Assembly (NCBI GenBank): GCA_016235595.1
Contig: JACRJX010000048.1
Span: forward strand, 248,001 to 312,000
DNA: 64,000 nt
Origin: Verrucomicrobiota bacterium
GTDB lineage: Bacteria; Verrucomicrobiota; Verrucomicrobiia; CAIQCK01
Reading direction: 5' to 3'
Shown here: positions 42,993-52,222 of the stretch, piece after piece
Layout of the letters: each line of letters starts with the position of its first letter
Numbering within the stretch: position 1 is the stretch's first letter
Position numbers and translations under genes: made by a program
The notes under the pieces: generated by a model
Told to the model about the DNA's origin: nothing
The model's database searches: none
The model's input: the letters and a program-made list of their open reading frames with translations, nothing else

Positions 42993-43009
42993 TTCCTGGG
43001 AGTGTCACC

Positions 43010-43855
43010 ATGCGATTCGACCGAACGGAGAGCGAAGGCGGCATCAAAATTTACCTGCGGGAGATTGGTCAGATTCCTCTGCTGACCCGCAAGGACGAGG
43101 TGGACCTTTCCAAACGGATCAAGAAGGGCGACAAGGCCGCCCGCGACAAGATGATCCGTTCCAACCTCCGGCTCGTCGTCAAGATCGCGCATGACTACTC
43201 CGGCCTCGGCCTGCCGCTGCTCGACCTTATCAGCGAAGGCAACATCGGCCTGATGAAAGCCGTCGAGCGGTTTGACCCGAAGAAGGGCGGCAAACTTTCC
43301 ACTTACGCTTCATGGTGGATCAAGCAGTCCATGAAGCGCGCGTTGGCCAATCAGGCCAAGACCATCCGCCTGCCGGTGCATCTGGTGGATAAGATCGGCA
43401 AGATGCGCCGCGCCGCCATCAAGCTCAGCGAGAAGCTGGGCCGCGATCCAACCGACGCGGAACTGGGCAAGGATCTGGGCATTTCGGCGGCGAAAGTCTC
43501 CGAGTTGCGCACCGTCAGCATCCGGCCGGCGTCCCTCGAAGCGCCGATTGGCGAGGACGAGACCACGGAGTTTGGCGAGATCATCGGCGACGAAAACGCA
43601 CTCGATCCGTTCGAGACGCTCAAGGACAAGTCCACGAAGCAGGACATCACGGCCTTGCTGCACAAGCTCGACGAGCGGGAGCAATTGATCCTTCGTCACC
43701 GCTTTGCCCTCGACGGCGGCAAGGAACAGACGCTGGAGGAAATCGGCGCCGAACTGAACGTGACCCGCGAGCGCATCCGCCAGATTCAGAACATCGCCTT
43801 GCGGAAACTCCGCAAAATGATGGAGAAGCAGGAAAAACCCAAACGGACCCGATAG
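43010..43855 (+). CDS. Sigma-70 family factor (group 2, RpoD/RpoS-like)
   Basis: The product is 281 residues. Regions 1.2 to 4.2 are all present: IKIYLREIGQIPLLTRKDEV (1.2), NLRLVVKIAHDYSGLGLPLL and DLISEGNIGLMKAVERFDP (2.1-2.2), YASWWIKQSMKRALANQ (2.3-2.4), the region 3 helices, and NVTRERIRQIQNIALRKLRK (4.2). Region 1.1 and the large non-conserved insert of RpoD are absent, so this is a group 2 or short primary-like sigma. A full-length rpoD is expected elsewhere. It is followed 5 bases after its stop by apt, with which it probably shares a transcript. Confidence 0.9.
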   Translation: MRFDRTESEGGIKIYLREIGQIPLLTRKDEVDLSKRIKKGDKAARDKMIRSNLRLVVKIAHDYSGLGLPLLDLISEGNIGLMKAVERFDPKKGGKLSTYASWWIKQSMKRALANQAKTIRLPVHLVDKIGKMRRAAIKLSEKLGRDPTDAELGKDLGISAAKVSELRTVSIRPASLEAPIGEDETTEFGEIIGDENALDPFETLKDKSTKQDITALLHKLDEREQLILRHRFALDGGKEQTLEEIGAELNVTRERIRQIQNIALRKLRKMMEKQEKPKRTR

Positions 43856-43860
43856 CCACC

Positions 43861-44388
43861 ATGTCTGCCACCCTAGCTGAAATCAAAGCCGCCATCCGCG
43901 ACATCCCCAATTTCCCGAAACCGCCGGTCATCTTCAAAGACATCACGCCGATGCTGCAACAGCCGAAGCTGTTCCGCGCCGCCGTGGATCTGTTTGTGGA
44001 TCGCCACAGCAAACAAAAGCCTGATGCCATTATTGGCATCGATGCGCGCGGCTTCATCTTTGCCGGCGCGGTCGCCTACCAGCTCGGTGTCGGCTTCGTG
44101 CCAGTGCGCAAGAAAGGGAAGCTGCCCTACAAGACCGTCGAGGAAACTTACGAACTCGAATACGGTCGCGAGACGCTCTCGATGCACATCGACGCCGTCA
44201 AGGCGGGTGATCGAGTTGTGATCGTGGACGACGTGCTCGCCACCGGCGGCACCGCTGCTGCTGCCGCGAAACTCGTCGAACAGCTTGGCGCCAAGGTTGC
44301 CGAGTGCGATTTCCTGATCGAGTTGAAGTTCTTCGCAGGCACAGCGAAGTTGGCGAAGTATCCGGTGTTCGCCGCGTTGAGCTACTGA
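43861..44388 (+). CDS. apt: Adenine phosphoribosyltransferase
   Basis: The product is 175 residues, the usual Apt size. The PRPP-binding motif VVIVDDVLATGGTAAAAAKL (about 119-138) is intact, and the flanking KDITPMLQQPKLFRAAVDLF and GIDARGFIFAGAVAYQLGVG segments are typical of Apt over other PRTases. It salvages adenine to AMP. It starts 5 bases after the sigma factor stop and precedes the aminotransferase by about 40 bases. Confidence 0.95.
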   Translation: MSATLAEIKAAIRDIPNFPKPPVIFKDITPMLQQPKLFRAAVDLFVDRHSKQKPDAIIGIDARGFIFAGAVAYQLGVGFVPVRKKGKLPYKTVEETYELEYGRETLSMHIDAVKAGDRVVIVDDVLATGGTAAAAAKLVEQLGAKVAECDFLIELKFFAGTAKLAKYPVFAALSY

Positions 44389-44429
44389 CGCGCCGGCATC
44401 ATCACAGTTCGCATTTCGTTTTCTTCACC

Positions 44430-45272
44430 ATGCCTTCCATCGCTTACGTCAACGGCAAGTTTTCCCCTATTGAAGATGCGGTCGTGTCCGTCGAAGACCG
44501 CGGCTTCCAACTCGGCGACGGCATCTATGAAGTGCTGCGCACCTATCAGGGCCGGCTGCACGCGGTCGAGGAACACATGCGCCGCCTCTTTCGCAGCCTC
44601 GATGCCATCGGGTTGAAACATGCGTTCACCTCCGCAGCCCTGGAGGAGATTATCAACGACGCCGTGAAGCGCGCGGGCTTCACCGATTCGCTGGTCTATC
44701 TTCAAATCACGCGTGGCGCGACGAAGCGGGCGAAAGTATTTCCGCAAGCGGTCCCTCCGACGTTAGTGATCACGGTGCGCAAACTGGAGCTTCCAACGGA
44801 CGCGATGCGCGAGCGGGGAGTGGCGATCATGACCGCCGACGACATTCGCTGGCAGCGTTGCGACATCAAGACCGTTTGCCTTTTGCCGAACGTGCTGGCC
44901 TCTCAGCGCGCCGCGGCCGCGGGTTGCTTCGAGGCACTTTTCGTCGAGAAAGACGGCACGGTCAACGAATGTGCTTCCGCAAACGTCTTCATCGTTGCCT
45001 CCGGTGTCGTCGTCACGCCGCCGCTGAGCACCCGTATCCTCAGTGGCATCACACGCGAAGAAGTGATCACCCTCGCCCGCAAGAACGGCGTGCCGATGGA
45101 AGAGCGCCGCATCACGCTCGACGATCTCCTCGCCGCCGACGAAGTCTTCCTGACCGGCACGACCACGGAAGTTCTCCCCGTTGTCAAAGTCAATGATCGC
45201 CGCATCGCCACCGGCAAGCCTGGCCCTGTCACACAACGGCTACACACGTTATTCCGCACGCTTGCGGACTGA
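44430..45272 (+). CDS. Class IV aminotransferase, D-amino-acid type
   Basis: The product is 280 residues from the ATG at 44430, where family homology begins (MPSIAYVNGKFSPIEDAVVS). The PLP lysine is Lys147 in RCDIKTVCLLPNVLAS, the wording of D-alanine aminotransferases rather than branched-chain IlvE. DRGFQLGDGIYEVLRTY, QITRGATKRAKVFP and TVNECASANVFIV fit the same branch. It would swap amino groups between D-alanine and 2-oxoglutarate, for D-Ala or D-Glu supply. Substrate choice within the class is not certain from sequence. Confidence 0.85.
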   Translation: MPSIAYVNGKFSPIEDAVVSVEDRGFQLGDGIYEVLRTYQGRLHAVEEHMRRLFRSLDAIGLKHAFTSAALEEIINDAVKRAGFTDSLVYLQITRGATKRAKVFPQAVPPTLVITVRKLELPTDAMRERGVAIMTADDIRWQRCDIKTVCLLPNVLASQRAAAAGCFEALFVEKDGTVNECASANVFIVASGVVVTPPLSTRILSGITREEVITLARKNGVPMEERRITLDDLLAADEVFLTGTTTEVLPVVKVNDRRIATGKPGPVTQRLHTLFRTLAD

Positions 45273-45282
45273 GCCGCGTGGT

Positions 45283-47709
45283 TCAGTCAGCGCTATAGGC
45301 AAACGTCGCCGTCGCCTTTACGTCGCGGTTGGACTTGAGACGGACCCAGTGGGCGGCATAGCCGTCGGGGAAAACGTGCGTGAACTGTTTGCCCGGCTCG
45401 ACGGTGAAGCAGTTGTATTCGTGCCAGACGCCGGTTGCCAGAAAATCCACTTCCACGGTGAACGTCACCGGTTCCTTCGCGTCGTGGGAGAGCGTGAGTG
45501 ACTTGCGCGCGAAATTCGTCATCAGGAACGGGTCGCTTGGCTCGCCGGCCTTCGCCGGCGTCTCGTTCCACGGGCCGCCGCGGCCGGCGGGTTTGCCAAG
45601 TTGCCAGAGGTCATCTGCTTTGCCGAACCAGAGCGCGACCTTGCCATCGGCGGACTTGAAGATGCGGCCGATGGATGGCGCGTCGAACTCGCCGGACATC
45701 ACCATCAGCCCGCGCCAGGTGCAAAAGTCGGCGATGTGCATCCGGTGCGCAGCGACAGGCTTCATCTTGCGGTAGTCGGGCTGCTCCTGGTTTTTCAGGC
45801 CGCTGGAACGCGGGATTTCGTAGAAGATGCCGTGGAAGTTGGCGAGGTTGCGCTCGCTCTCTACCTCGCGCACGCCGCGGGGCCAGCCGCCCACGAATGG
45901 CCGGTCGAACGTCGCGTCGGTCTTCGGCAGCCGCCAGCGGCTGCCGTTCTTGTCAGTGATGACGACGGATGCAGCGTCCACGGTGAAATCCGGATGCACC
46001 TCCAGCTTCGGGCGGATGGTCCTGGCTTCCTCCGGCTCGGCCATCGCGGTGAACGCGAGTGTTTCGTCTGCTTCATAGTAGCCGCCGGCGGTGACGATTT
46101 GGAGATTCCGGTTCGCTTTTGCCGGCCGGATGAGCGCGTGCGTTGCGGCGCTGGCACTCTTGCCGGCGCGGGCGCTTCGGGGTGCTGTGCCGCCACCGCT
46201 GACGTGGAAATAGGCGCTCACCACGCAATCCTTGTCGGCCTTCAGCCGCACCCACTCGGCTTTCATGCTGGAGTCGAAGACGTGGTGCCGATAGCTCTTC
46301 GCGGGCACTTCGATCTTCTGGATCGGCTGCCAGTCGCCGTTGCCTTTCGGGTCGGCCTCGACGGTGAATGTGACGGCCGTGTCCGCCAGATGCGAGACGT
46401 GCAGCACGCGTCGCGTGTAGCCGGCGAACAGGAACGGATCGCTTGGTGCATTCCTCTTCACCGGGTCGTCGACCCAGACGCCGCCCCAGCCGGCGGTCGG
46501 TCCCCACGTTTTCAACTCATCCCAATCGCCGAACCAGAGATTGGATTGCGACTGGCCGGCCAGCGGATTGGCCATGACAGATGTGTCATCGGAGGCGATG
46601 ACGATCCTGCCGTTCCATTCGCATACATCGGGCACGTAGCGCAGGTGTGTGCAAACCGGCCGGATGCCGGCGGTGTTCGCGCGCGAGAACGTCGGCGGAA
46701 AATCAAACATCTGCCCGTGCATGACCATCAGGAATTTTCCGCCGGTCACTTCGCGGATGCGCGGCCATTCAGTGAACCAGCCATGCCTCGGGTCGAACGC
46801 ATAGTCGCCTTTCGGCACGCGGAACGTGAACCACTGGCCGCCGTCGAGCAGTTTCAGGATGACGCTGCGCTTGTCCCAGCCGATGGCCCAGAGGGGGGCG
46901 CGGTCGTCCGGCGAACCGTGGATGCCACCGGGGCCGGTCACGTCGGTGAACTGATGCCGCTCAATAATGCGCCACTCCTTGCCGTCCCACTCGGCCAGCA
47001 CGCCGGCGTCCTCGGCGCGCTTCGGCGGGAGTTTCGCAAGGTACTCCTTCGGTTCCTTGCCGGCGGCGTTCTCCCCGTTGTTGGCGATGACGACGCGGCC
47101 TTGCGCGGTGTAGCCGCCTTTGCCGTGCCAGCCGGGAACGGGTTTGGCGAAAAGCCTGGTTACTTCGAGCGTGTGGACGTCCACTTCATAGATTGCGCCT
47201 TCCATGTCGAAGAAATAGACACGGTTCGCGGGATCGGTCAGGTGCCGCATCACCGCCGTCATGCGGCCGATGAGTTTTTTCTTCACGTCGCAAACGCGGA
47301 CGTTGCCTTTCGCGTCAATGAAGTAGGGGCCGATGATGAGCTGGTCCGATTCCTTGTGAATCATCCGGCAGGCGTGCGTGCCGCCGACGCTCTCCGGGCG
47401 GATCTCCAGCGTCTTCATGTCTGGCGCAATGGCATAGAGCTTGTCGTTGCTGCCGCGCGTGGCGTGCGGTGGATAGGTGATGAACCAGAGCTTGCCCGCC
47501 CACGGCACCACTGCGCCGATGCCGCATTCGCCGTGACGGATGAACTCACCGACGCCGTTGAATGCTGCGAGGTGGGGATAAACGCCGCTGATTTCGAGCG
47601 GGGATTCGGATGCCTGTGAATTCATCCCTGCGAGACTGCCTGAGCAGATCATGATAATGGCCGCGATGGATGCCAGGTGGGGTGTTGCTGAAGGATGTCT
47701 CGTGTTCAT
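45283..47709 (-). CDS. Large exported propeller-like protein with internal duplication
   Basis: The product is 808 residues with a signal-like N-terminus (about 12-33). The first ~380 residues show repeated short propeller strands (GKLWFITYPPHA, NRVYFFDMEGAIYEVDVHTL, GGYTAQGRVVIANNGENA). Two copies of a ~120-residue beta module follow, one near 395-510 and one at the C-terminus. They share LWFG(D/K), PSDPFL, VTFTVE(A/V)D and W-V-R-L-K(A/S) in the same order. No catalytic motif was found. It diverges from an AraC regulator and lies close to it, which suggests sugar- or polymer-induced expression. Not recognised as a named family. Confidence 0.65.
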   Translation of the reverse strand: MNTRHPSATPHLASIAAIIMICSGSLAGMNSQASESPLEISGVYPHLAAFNGVGEFIRHGECGIGAVVPWAGKLWFITYPPHATRGSNDKLYAIAPDMKTLEIRPESVGGTHACRMIHKESDQLIIGPYFIDAKGNVRVCDVKKKLIGRMTAVMRHLTDPANRVYFFDMEGAIYEVDVHTLEVTRLFAKPVPGWHGKGGYTAQGRVVIANNGENAAGKEPKEYLAKLPPKRAEDAGVLAEWDGKEWRIIERHQFTDVTGPGGIHGSPDDRAPLWAIGWDKRSVILKLLDGGQWFTFRVPKGDYAFDPRHGWFTEWPRIREVTGGKFLMVMHGQMFDFPPTFSRANTAGIRPVCTHLRYVPDVCEWNGRIVIASDDTSVMANPLAGQSQSNLWFGDWDELKTWGPTAGWGGVWVDDPVKRNAPSDPFLFAGYTRRVLHVSHLADTAVTFTVEADPKGNGDWQPIQKIEVPAKSYRHHVFDSSMKAEWVRLKADKDCVVSAYFHVSGGGTAPRSARAGKSASAATHALIRPAKANRNLQIVTAGGYYEADETLAFTAMAEPEEARTIRPKLEVHPDFTVDAASVVITDKNGSRWRLPKTDATFDRPFVGGWPRGVREVESERNLANFHGIFYEIPRSSGLKNQEQPDYRKMKPVAAHRMHIADFCTWRGLMVMSGEFDAPSIGRIFKSADGKVALWFGKADDLWQLGKPAGRGGPWNETPAKAGEPSDPFLMTNFARKSLTLSHDAKEPVTFTVEVDFLATGVWHEYNCFTVEPGKQFTHVFPDGYAAHWVRLKSNRDVKATATFAYSAD

Positions 47710-47789
47710 GAAGTTTTTCTGTCGCTTGATTCACTGGACGAAATCACGGGGCAAGACTAGGCGCGAACGAAGGTTTGTTCAAGGAACTG

Positions 47790-47819
47790 AAGTTGACGGG
47801 TGTTGATATAAAGTTGACG
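47790..47819. promoter_or_regulatory. Pair of AAGTTGACG direct repeats, probable AraC site
   Basis: AAGTTGACG occurs at 47790-47798 and again at 47811-47819, 21 bp apart (two helical turns), with a weaker TGTTGATA between. They lie between the AraC gene (start 47851) and the divergent exported protein gene (start 47709). AraC proteins usually bind direct repeats at this spacing. Confidence 0.55.
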
Positions 47820-47850
47820 CTGGACGACATGCGGCGGACGATGCCGGCCG

Positions 47851-48714
47851 ATGAAGACCGAACACACCTACGGCGAGTGGCTGCAACTCCAGAGCCAGTT
47901 GTTGTGGGCCTACGACCATTTGAAACCCGCGTGGACCACGCCTACGGAATGGCAGCGGGAGGCGGGATATAACAGCGCCTGGCTCGTGCGCGAAGGATGG
48001 GCCGAGGTCCGGTGCGACGGTGATGTTTGCCGGGCTGGCAAGGGCGAATGGATGCTGGCGCCGCCGCGCACGCGCCATCAACGGTTCAGTCCCAGGGTCC
48101 ACATTCTGTCAGTGGCGTTCTGCGCGCAATGGTTGGATGGGCGGCACTGGTATGACCACGGTTTGCCGCTGGTGGTGAGTGCGCGCAACATCCCCGCTCT
48201 GGAGAAGGCCGGCCGCCAGCTTGTGCGGGTCGTGAAGCGGGCCACGTCCGAGGTGGACGGGGATATGAGGCGGTTTCGTTTCAACCAGCCCAGGTTTCTC
48301 TGGCTGTTGCGCGCGTTGCCCAATTGGCTGGAGGCATACGCGGCAACCATGGACCGGTGCGGAGTTCGTTCGAGCCGCCCACATGCGCTCGATGAGCGCG
48401 TCGAAGCCGCGCAACGGCTCCTGAAAACATGGCCGCTGCATGAGCCGCTGGACGTAAACCGCGTGGCGCACGACTGCGGACTGGGCCGCCGCCAGTTGGA
48501 ACGATTGTTCCTGATGCATTTTCACACCACGCCGCACCGGTATCTGGAACGGCTTCGCTTGCAGGCCGCCACCGTCGCGCTACAGCAGCGCAACGCCCAG
48601 ATCAAGGCGGTCGCGTTGCGTCTGGGCTTCAACGATGTCTCCCATTTCAGTCATTGGTTTCACCGGCGCACAGGCCAATCGCCCCGGGCGTTTCGTGGCA
48701 AGACACTTTACTGA
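47851..48714 (+). CDS. AraC-family transcriptional regulator
   Basis: The product is 287 residues. The C-terminal ~100 residues hold the paired helix-turn-helix of AraC (VNRVAHDCGLGRRQLERLFL, then IKAVALRLGFNDVSHFSHWF and HRRTGQSPRAFRG). The N-terminal part is a cupin-like ligand domain (WAEVRCDGDVCRAGKGEWML). It probably senses a sugar or similar effector and controls itself and the divergent 808-residue exported protein gene through the direct repeats between them. The ligand is not identifiable. Confidence 0.88.
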   Translation: MKTEHTYGEWLQLQSQLLWAYDHLKPAWTTPTEWQREAGYNSAWLVREGWAEVRCDGDVCRAGKGEWMLAPPRTRHQRFSPRVHILSVAFCAQWLDGRHWYDHGLPLVVSARNIPALEKAGRQLVRVVKRATSEVDGDMRRFRFNQPRFLWLLRALPNWLEAYAATMDRCGVRSSRPHALDERVEAAQRLLKTWPLHEPLDVNRVAHDCGLGRRQLERLFLMHFHTTPHRYLERLRLQAATVALQQRNAQIKAVALRLGFNDVSHFSHWFHRRTGQSPRAFRGKTLY

Positions 48715-48778
48715 ACCGGGGATGCCGACTGTGGGTTTTGAAACTCGACGAGTGAACAGTTAGGGGCTAATTCTCTCC

Positions 48779-50629
48779 ATGTTGAAAACTGAACGACGAC
48801 ACCTATTCGTACTCGCTGCCTTGCTGGCTGGCTGGTTGCCCCTCAGCCTGGCGATTGCGGCCGAGTCAACGTCCGATCTCTCGGAGTTTCGAACCGTTGC
48901 CACGGCGGTCACGACACAGGTCGTTGCCAGGGCTCGCACGGCTCCCGTGGGACAGACGGGTTATCTCGGGGTGAGTGTTGAGCCTGCGAAAGGCGGAAAA
49001 CTCGCCGTTGTGGACGTTGAGCCTGATTCGCCCGCGGCCAAGGCCGGACTGAAACGAGGTGACCTGTTGCTCAAGGCCAATGGTCGCGCGCCGTCGGACG
49101 CCGAAGAGTTGCGGGACCTGCTCGGGTCCAAAGCGCCGGGTGACGACCTCACGCTCACCATCGCGCGTGGCAGCCGGCGCATGGAACTTGTTGCGACGCT
49201 GGCGGCCACGAGCCGCCCGCTGAAATTGAGCGGCCAGCACGTGTTGCTTGGCTTGCGCATTGCCAATGCGAAGGAGGGCGATGGGGCGGTGGTTGTTCGG
49301 CTCTCCAAGGACATGCCGGCCGCGAAGGCGGGGTTGAAGGTGGGCGATGTCATTGTGAAAACAGACGGCACACCGTTCCTGCGCGCGTCGGACCTGAGCG
49401 ATACGATTGCCGACAAAGCGCCGGGTGAACAGATGGCCGTGACGGTGCGGCGCGGTGGCGTGGAATTGGAGAAGACGCTGACGTTGGCTCCCGACCCGAG
49501 TGCGAATCCCGAAGATCGGGCCTGGTATAACCGCAAGTTCTGGAAGAAGGAGACCTATCGTCTGGCGGTGGTGCCGGTGGAGTTTGCCGACATGAAGCGC
49601 AACGCGACGATCACTGCGCGCGACTGGAGCACCGCGTTGTTCAGCGCCGGCACGTATGCCAGCCGCAGCAACGCGACCGGACAGGCGGTGTTCGGCAGCG
49701 TGAACGATTACTACCGCGAGATGTCCAGCGGCGCCTTCAGGTTCGACGGCAAGATATTCGATTGGGTGAAGATCGACAAGAAACGCGGCGATTTCATGCC
49801 CGGCACCTCGCGGACGACCAAGACGGCGTTCTTCACGGAGGCGCTGGACGCGCTGCTGGGTCGGGAAGGCACCAACACGCTGGCGGGATTCGATGGGCTG
49901 CTGTTCATTTACGCGGGCGACCGCGTTCCGCAGGTGACTCGCGGCAGTCTCTACTGGCCGCACCGCGGCAACACGCGTTATCGCGACCGGCAGTGGCCCT
50001 ATGTCATCTGCCCGGAAGGCGGTTCGCGGATGAGTTCGGTCAGTTTGTTCGGCCACGAGTTTGGCCATCTGCTGGGATTGCCCGACCTCTACGCACGACC
50101 GGAGAATCCCGGTTCCGAGGGGGCGTGGGTTTGGTGTGCGATGTCAAACCAGATCACCGGCGGTCGGCCGCAACACTTCTCGGCGTGGTGCAAAGAGCAA
50201 CTTGGCTGGTTGAAGCCGGCGGTCATTGATCCGACGGTGAAACAGAAACTCATCCTCGCGCCCGTCGAGGGCTCGACGAGCGAGTGTTTCAAAGTGCTGG
50301 CACGGCCGGATGGCAGCGAGTATTTCCTGTTGGAGAACCGGCGCAAAAAAGGCTTCGACCAAAGCCTGCCTTCGGAAGGGCTGCTCATCTGGCGCGTGGT
50401 CCACGACAGGCCGTTCCTGGAGGAATCGCACGGCGTCGAAGGGCCGATGGGGCCGCGGGTCTATCTGCGGTCGGTGCCGTATCCGAGCGCCGCCAATAAC
50501 GCCTTCACGCCCCACACCAAGCCTTCCAGCCGCGCGCAACTTGGCGGCGGCCTGCCCGTTCACATCACCCGCGTTCGCCAACTCGACGACGGTCGCGTGA
50601 CGTTTCACATCGGGTATGCGTATGAGTAG
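48779..50629 (+). CDS. Secreted M6-like metalloprotease with two N-terminal PDZ domains
   Basis: The product is 616 residues. A signal peptide (about 1-27) is followed by two PDZ domains (about 60-135, GYLGVSVEPAKGGKLAVVDV; about 150-235, GDGAVVVRLSKDMPAAKAGL). The catalytic part starts near 250 (YRLAVVPVEFADMKRNATIT) and contains the zinc motif H426-E-F-G-H430-LLGLPD, the HExxH...D of M6 immune-inhibitor-A-type peptidases. A C-terminal beta domain closes it. PDZ pairs are normal in HtrA serine proteases, but here they precede a metalloprotease, an unusual order. It lies alone, with its own upstream gap of 64 bases. Confidence 0.82.
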   Translation: MLKTERRHLFVLAALLAGWLPLSLAIAAESTSDLSEFRTVATAVTTQVVARARTAPVGQTGYLGVSVEPAKGGKLAVVDVEPDSPAAKAGLKRGDLLLKANGRAPSDAEELRDLLGSKAPGDDLTLTIARGSRRMELVATLAATSRPLKLSGQHVLLGLRIANAKEGDGAVVVRLSKDMPAAKAGLKVGDVIVKTDGTPFLRASDLSDTIADKAPGEQMAVTVRRGGVELEKTLTLAPDPSANPEDRAWYNRKFWKKETYRLAVVPVEFADMKRNATITARDWSTALFSAGTYASRSNATGQAVFGSVNDYYREMSSGAFRFDGKIFDWVKIDKKRGDFMPGTSRTTKTAFFTEALDALLGREGTNTLAGFDGLLFIYAGDRVPQVTRGSLYWPHRGNTRYRDRQWPYVICPEGGSRMSSVSLFGHEFGHLLGLPDLYARPENPGSEGAWVWCAMSNQITGGRPQHFSAWCKEQLGWLKPAVIDPTVKQKLILAPVEGSTSECFKVLARPDGSEYFLLENRRKKGFDQSLPSEGLLIWRVVHDRPFLEESHGVEGPMGPRVYLRSVPYPSAANNAFTPHTKPSSRAQLGGGLPVHITRVRQLDDGRVTFHIGYAYE

Positions 50630-50686
50630 TCAACGGCTGATGGTCCGGTGACAGAAGCGGGTGGCAGACAACGGTCATCCTTGTGG

Positions 50687-52222
50687 TCAACCCGGTTGGC
50701 CCGATTGGCAGCGCGGCAGCGTGAGAACGAACGTGGTCCAACCGTCGCGATCATTCTGCAGAGCGAGGTTGCCATGGTGGATGCGCGCGATTTCCCGCGA
50801 AAGACTCAGCCCCAAGCCGACGCCGTCCACATGGCGCCCGCGCGATTTGTCCGCACGGTAGAAACGGTCGAAGACCTGGTCATGGTCTTTACGCGGAATG
50901 GTCTGGCCAGTGTTTGCGATGGCCAGGGACGTAACGCCGGCCAATGACCGCAAGTGTATTTCGATCTGGCCGCGCTGTTCGTTGAACTTCACGGCGTTGC
51001 TGGTGAGATTGCACAACAACTGGTTGAGCAGATCGGCGTCGGCCTCCACCCAGATATCGGGCGCAATCTCTGGCCGCAGAACAAGCTGCGGAGCGATGAC
51101 GCGGAGGTCTTCCGCGGCGGATTCGACCAGTTCGCTGAGATTGACGCGGGTGAGGGTCGCGCGGAGATGGCCGGCATCGACCTGGGATAGCAACAGCAGT
51201 TTGTGCACGATGGCCTTCAACCGCTGCACCTCGTCGAGCCAGTTGGTGTAAGCGCCCTGTTCGGGCGAGCCGTCGGGCGCGTGTTGCAGCGCCTGGTCTA
51301 TCTGGCCCTGCAAGATGGTCAGCGGTGTCTTCAATTCGTGGGCCGCGTCGGCGCTGAAACGGGAAGCTTGTTGGAAGCTGCTCTCCAGCCGATCCAACAT
51401 GCCGTTAATGACCTCGATCAGATGCTGAAATTCGCGAGCAGCGCTTGTGTCTGGAATCCGTTGCGAAAGGTTTTGGGCGGTGATATGGCCGGCGGTTTGC
51501 GCGATGAGCCGCACCGGCCGCAACGCTTGCCGGGCCAGCCATAAGCCCGCGACAAACAGCAACAACAGGGACGCGGGCGCAGCGATGAGAAACGCGTTCC
51601 GATATCGCCCCAACTCGGCGTGCAATTCGGCCAGGTTCCAGCCGATCACGAGCGTGACTTGCTCGTTGCCCATTGCTGCAACACGCCATGCCTCACCATC
51701 GGTGGTGAAGGTGGCAAGCGCGGGCTGCCGCATGGTGCGGACAAAAGGAAGACCCGCGAGACGAAAGAGATTAACGTCGGCAATGCCGAAAAGGGGTTGT
51801 TGTTCGCTCACGGCCGGCTCCAACGGGGACAGACGCAACGACGGGTTTTGCGGCAGTTGGATGGACGCGATGTGTTTCTCGGAATCGCCCGGTGTGAGTG
51901 ACAGCTTGTCGGCCAGTGATCCCGGCCGATGCGGCGAAACGTGCAACACTTTGCCGTTGCGGTCGAAGACTTTTACAATGAATTGGCGCGCTTTTTCGTC
52001 GCCGAGAATGAAACGCAGAGACCATTCGAACTGCGGCCAGTAATCCGGATCATGCGACCGAAGGGTCTTCGGATAAGCCAGCCTTCTGATCTCGTTATCA
52101 ATCCGCTGGTAATTGATTTGAGTAATAATGGAGAGAAAGGAATATCCAATGGCCAGCGTCACCACTCCGGACCCTAGCGCCGATAACAGAGCGAGTTTCA
52201 GCGTGAAGGAACTGTGTTTCAT
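50687..52222 (-). CDS. Sensor histidine kinase of an OmpR-type two-component system
   Basis: The product is 511 residues. Two transmembrane helices (about 9-32 and 208-230) frame a periplasmic sensor domain of about 175 residues. A HAMP-like linker (RPVRLIAQTAGHITAQNLSQ) leads to the H-box SADAAHELKTPLTILQGQID with the phosphorylated His near 295, then N-box LLCNLTSNAVKFNE, and G-boxes DQVFDRFYRADKSR and GVGLGLSLSREI. It directly follows the response regulator (TAA then ATG). The build resembles heavy-metal or envelope sensors (CusS/CpxA type). The divergent Spy-like gene supports an envelope stress role. Confidence 0.9.
   Translation of the reverse strand: MKHSSFTLKLALLSALGSGVVTLAIGYSFLSIITQINYQRIDNEIRRLAYPKTLRSHDPDYWPQFEWSLRFILGDEKARQFIVKVFDRNGKVLHVSPHRPGSLADKLSLTPGDSEKHIASIQLPQNPSLRLSPLEPAVSEQQPLFGIADVNLFRLAGLPFVRTMRQPALATFTTDGEAWRVAAMGNEQVTLVIGWNLAELHAELGRYRNAFLIAAPASLLLLFVAGLWLARQALRPVRLIAQTAGHITAQNLSQRIPDTSAAREFQHLIEVINGMLDRLESSFQQASRFSADAAHELKTPLTILQGQIDQALQHAPDGSPEQGAYTNWLDEVQRLKAIVHKLLLLSQVDAGHLRATLTRVNLSELVESAAEDLRVIAPQLVLRPEIAPDIWVEADADLLNQLLCNLTSNAVKFNEQRGQIEIHLRSLAGVTSLAIANTGQTIPRKDHDQVFDRFYRADKSRGRHVDGVGLGLSLSREIARIHHGNLALQNDRDGWTTFVLTLPRCQSGQPG

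Noticed and set aside
45601..47619. A 672-codon plus-strand frame opposite the large exported protein gene
   Set aside because: The minus strand carries a signal peptide and repeated modules; the plus frame has neither and crosses the AraC-divergent arrangement.
50054..50068. HtrA-type serine protease call because of the PDZ pair
   Set aside because: There is no GNSGG serine motif; the catalytic part carries HEFGH followed by LLGLPD of zinc peptidases.
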